From: JBGVSA01 sp041807905
Lineage (GTDB): Bacteria; Pseudomonadota; Gammaproteobacteria; Burkholderiales; Rhodocyclaceae
NCBI RefSeq assembly: GCF_041807905.1
Contig: NZ_JBGVSA010000019.1
Span: 17,920-81,919 of the forward strand
Direction: 5' to 3'
DNA: 64,000 nucleotides
The notes under the pieces were generated by a model. The model saw nothing but the letters and a program-made list of their open reading frames with translations. It made no database searches and was not told the DNA's origin. Below are positions 61,458-64,000 of this stretch, one piece after another (positions within the stretch are counted from its first letter, which is position 1; the number at the start of each line of letters is the position of its first letter). A program made the translations under genes and the position numbers.

Positions 61458-62465
61458 ATGAAAATACTCGTTACCGGTGCTGCCGGGTTTATTGGCATGC
61501 ATGCATCTCTGTCCTTGCTGGCGCGTGGCGACGAAGTCGTCGGCATCGATAATCTCAACGACTATTACGACCCTCAGCTCAAGCTGGATCGCCTCGCAGC
61601 GCTGACGCCACATGAGCGTTTTCGCTTCGTCAAGCTGGACGTGGCGGATCGTGCGGGTATCGAGCGCCTGTTCGCCGAGGAGCAATTCGACCGGGTCATT
61701 CACCTGGCGGCTCAAGCGGGGGTAAGGTATTCCCTGATTAATCCTCACGCCTACGCCGAATCGAATCTGGTCGGCTTTCTGAACATTCTCGAAGGGTGCC
61801 GCCATAACAAAGTCGGGCATCTGGTTTATGCCTCCAGCTCGAGCGTATATGGCGGCAACGCCCGGATGCCTTTTTCCGAGCACGATTCCGTGGATCACCC
61901 GGTGAGCCTGTATGCGGCCACCAAAAAGGCCAACGAGCTGATGGCCCACACATACAGCCATCTCTATGGCCTGCCGACCACGGGGTTGCGATTCTTCACG
62001 GTCTATGGCCCGTGGGGCCGCCCTGATATGGCACTTTTCCTTTTTGTGAAAGCTGTACTGGAGGGCAGGTCGATCGATGTATTCAACCATGGCAAAATGA
62101 GGCGCGATTTCACCTATATCGACGATATCGTCGAGGGTGTGATCCGGACGCTCGATCACGTCGCCACGCCGGACGACGCTTTCGATGCGCAGAATCCGGA
62201 CCCTGCGCGCAGCACCGCGCCATTTCGGGTCTTCAATATCGGGAACAACGATCCGGTCGAGCTTATGGAATTCATTGCCGCCATTGAAAAAAGCCTCGGC
62301 GTGGAGGCAAAGAAGAATTTCCTGCCTATTCAGGATGGCGATGTTCCGGCGACGTTTGCAGATACTTCCGAGTTGAATGCGTGGACCGGCTTTGCACCGG
62401 CCACCAGCGTGCAGGATGGCGTGGGCCGTTTTGTCGCGTGGTACCGCGACTACTACAAGGTCTGA
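61458..62465 (+). CDS. NAD-dependent epimerase, UDP-glucuronate 4-epimerase type
   Basis: A 335-residue extended SDR enzyme. The NAD loop is VTGAAGFIGMH (Gly7, Gly10, Gly13) and the catalytic pair Y152-AATK156. The segments DNLNDYYDPQLKLDRL, FRFVKLDVAD, AGVRYSLINPHAYAESNLVGF and VYGPWGRPDMALFLF are typical of epimerases making UDP-galacturonate from UDP-glucuronate. Substrate is by family resemblance; UDP-glucose-type epimerases differ in these segments. It starts 36 bases after a terminator and precedes wecB by eight bases. Confidence 0.87.
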   Translation: MKILVTGAAGFIGMHASLSLLARGDEVVGIDNLNDYYDPQLKLDRLAALTPHERFRFVKLDVADRAGIERLFAEEQFDRVIHLAAQAGVRYSLINPHAYAESNLVGFLNILEGCRHNKVGHLVYASSSSVYGGNARMPFSEHDSVDHPVSLYAATKKANELMAHTYSHLYGLPTTGLRFFTVYGPWGRPDMALFLFVKAVLEGRSIDVFNHGKMRRDFTYIDDIVEGVIRTLDHVATPDDAFDAQNPDPARSTAPFRVFNIGNNDPVELMEFIAAIEKSLGVEAKKNFLPIQDGDVPATFADTSELNAWTGFAPATSVQDGVGRFVAWYRDYYKV

Positions 62466-62473
62466 GCGCGATC

Positions 62474-63589
62474 ATGGCTCGCAAGACGATTTACCTCATC
62501 GCCGGCGCCCGGCCGAATTTCATGAAGATCGCGCCAATCATTCGTGCCTTGCGCACGCATGATCAGTTCTTCGACTATCGCCTGGTGCATACCGGTCAGC
62601 ATTACGACCGGGAAATGAGCGACGTCTTTTTTGAAGAGCTCGGTATTCCTGCGCCCGATTTTCACCTCGAGTGTGGCGGCGGTTCGCATGCCGAACAAAC
62701 CGCCAGGATCATGGTGGCGTTCGAGAAGGTATGTCTGGCGGCAGACCCGCGTCCGGATTGCGTCCTGGTCGTCGGGGACGTCAATTCAACACTGGCCTGC
62801 GCGATCGTTGCCAAGAAACTGCAGATTCCGGTGGCGCACGTCGAGGCTGGGTTGCGCAGTGGCGACATGTCGATGCCCGAAGAAGTCAACCGGCGGGTGA
62901 CCGACAGCATCACTGACTGGTTCTTCTGCACGGAACCGGCAGCTGCGGAAAATCTGCTGCGCGAAGGGCATGATTCCTCACGCGTGTTTCACGTCGGTCA
63001 TGTCATGATCGACAACTTACTTTTTCAGGTCGATCAGCTTGCTCGCACGGATACCGGCGGCTTTGAATCGAGTGCACTCAAGGCAATGGTTGGGGAACGC
63101 TATGGTGTCGTGACGCTGCATCGACCATCGAACGTCGATGACGCCGAATCGCTCTCGCGCATCGTCAAAGCTCTGAGGACCGTGGCGGACGAAATTCCGC
63201 TGGTATTTCCGATGCACCCGCGCACGCGCGGACATCTTGAGCGCTTCGGACTCGATCTTGGTCCGCGTATTCATGCCAGTCGTCCTTTGTCCTACATGGA
63301 TTTCCTGAATTTATGGAAGGATGCGCGGTTGGTGATGACTGACAGTGGCGGGCTGCAAGAAGAGACTACCGCCCTAGGAATTCCCTGTTTTACGTTAAGA
63401 GAAAATACCGAACGCCCTATTACAATCGACGAAGGGACCAACACACTCGTTGGCACCTCGCCCGAACAGATCATCTTGCATGCGAGCCGCGCCCTTTCCG
63501 ACGGCGGCAAGGTCGGGCGCAGACCTGCTCTGTGGGACGGCAACGCCGCCTTGCGCACAACGCAGATTCTGCAAGACCAGCTCGCATGA
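62474..63589 (+). CDS. wecB: UDP-N-acetylglucosamine 2-epimerase
   Basis: A 371-residue non-hydrolysing epimerase making UDP-ManNAc. It begins TIYLIAGARPNFMKIAPIIRAL, with VHTGQHYDREMSDVFFEELGI, VVGDVNSTLACAIVAKKL, VAHVEAGLRSGDMSMPEEVNRRVTD-type features, MHPRTRGHL and TDSGGLQEETTALGIPCFTLRENTERP. ATG 62474 gives the normal N-terminus; the open frame to 62381 overlaps the epimerase gene. Codon and base use are less GC-rich than in the housekeeping genes. Confidence 0.93.
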   Translation: MARKTIYLIAGARPNFMKIAPIIRALRTHDQFFDYRLVHTGQHYDREMSDVFFEELGIPAPDFHLECGGGSHAEQTARIMVAFEKVCLAADPRPDCVLVVGDVNSTLACAIVAKKLQIPVAHVEAGLRSGDMSMPEEVNRRVTDSITDWFFCTEPAAAENLLREGHDSSRVFHVGHVMIDNLLFQVDQLARTDTGGFESSALKAMVGERYGVVTLHRPSNVDDAESLSRIVKALRTVADEIPLVFPMHPRTRGHLERFGLDLGPRIHASRPLSYMDFLNLWKDARLVMTDSGGLQEETTALGIPCFTLRENTERPITIDEGTNTLVGTSPEQIILHASRALSDGGKVGRRPALWDGNAALRTTQILQDQLA

Positions 63590-63626
63590 CCTCGTCTCCC
63601 AGTAATTCGAACTCTCGCGTCTCTTT

Positions 63627-64000
63627 ATGTCCCTTCAACCCGTAATTCTGTCTGGCGGCTCCGGCACGCGCCTGTGGCCGGCCTCGCGCGAACAATATCC
63701 GAAGCAACTGCTGGCGCTGACCGGCACGCACACGCTGCTGCAGGAGACCGCGCTGCGGTTGTCCGGCTTCGAAGGCGCGGTGGCCGAGCCGATCATCGTC
63801 ACCAACGAGGACTACCGCTTCATCATCGCCGAGCAACTGCGCCAGATCGGCTGCCCGAGCAGTCGCATCGTGCTCGAACCGGTCGGCCGCAACACCGCGC
63901 CCGCCATGGAGCTGGCCGCCGTGATCGCTGAGCAGGACGGCGACGACCCGGTGCTGCTGGTCATGCCCGCCGACCAGGTGGTGGTCGATGTGGCAGCCTT
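63627..64000 (+). CDS. manC: mannose-1-phosphate guanylyltransferase, N-terminal part
   Basis: The reading frame runs off the right edge after about 124 residues. It begins LQPVILSGGSGTRLWPASREQYPKQLL, the nucleotidyltransferase signature, followed by PIIVTNEDYRFIIAEQLRQIG, EPVGRNTAPA and LLVMPADQVV. This is GDP-mannose synthesis, possibly the long bifunctional ManC/AlgA form, but the C-terminus is not visible. GC content rises again here. It follows wecB by 37 bases. Confidence 0.92.
   Translation, partial: MSLQPVILSGGSGTRLWPASREQYPKQLLALTGTHTLLQETALRLSGFEGAVAEPIIVTNEDYRFIIAEQLRQIGCPSSRIVLEPVGRNTAPAMELAAVIAEQDGDDPVLLVMPADQVVVDVAA

Overview
The window is GC-rich bacterial chromosome and nearly all coding. 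It fits a Gram-negative betaproteobacterium, most likely order Burkholderiales. The evidence is LPS core genes (waaA, waaC, gmhA, gmhB), an lgt/ilvD neighbourhood, the yicC-gmk-rpoZ-spoT string with a single bifunctional SpoT, DUF3460 and DUF2189 proteins, and the pcm-rhodanese-tolC-waaA order. Family or genus cannot be fixed from these genes; an Alcaligenaceae-like member is a guess. I see no rRNA, tRNA, insertion sequence, prophage or CRISPR array.

Layout: (1) 1-4.8 kb holds partial lgt, ilvD, and a minus-strand operon gatC-gmhA-gatA, in which a heptose gene splits the amidotransferase genes and gatB is absent. (2) 5-11.9 kb is the rod-shape operon mreB-mreC-mreD-mrdA-rodA-rlpA, with two tiny candidate ORFs in its gaps. 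(3) 11.9-18.1 kb holds rapZ with a NusG-II protein, a four-gene polar amino-acid ABC transporter and a chemoreceptor. (4) 18.1-23.5 kb holds phoB-phoR with a probable Pho box, a WaaL-type membrane protein and a divergent atypical PilZ protein. (5) 23.8-28.8 kb is a zinc-acquisition operon: Fur/Zur regulator, ZIP permease, COG0523 GTPase, a small His/Cys-rich exported protein and a ZnuD-like TonB receptor.

(6) 28.8-36.6 kb holds a DnaQ/GIY-YIG fusion, DUF3460, spoT, rpoZ, gmk and yicC on minus, then a divergent Ser/Thr kinase-PP2C pair. (7) 36.7-48.2 kb holds housekeeping genes: glutaredoxin-like protein, prlC, HDOD protein, DUF2189 protein, purC, and the glyQ-glyS-gmhB-plsC-ygjP-like-gloA run. 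(8) 48.1-56 kb is a divergent metal/efflux region: feoA-feoB with a Cys-rich partner under a Fur-box-like site, facing DUF2214-tetR-RND efflux genes under a promoter overlapped by a long palindrome. (9) 56-64 kb holds pcm, rhodanese, tolC, waaA and waaC, a core glycosyltransferase, then sugar-nucleotide genes (UDP-glucuronate epimerase type, wecB, partial manC). This opens a surface polysaccharide locus of visibly lower GC.

Together the genes cover envelope building (elongasome, LPS core, polysaccharide), metal and phosphate sensing and efflux. The best candidates for new biology are the zinc operon's small exported protein, the DUF2214-TetR-RND regulon, the atypical PilZ protein and the micro-ORFs in the mre operon.
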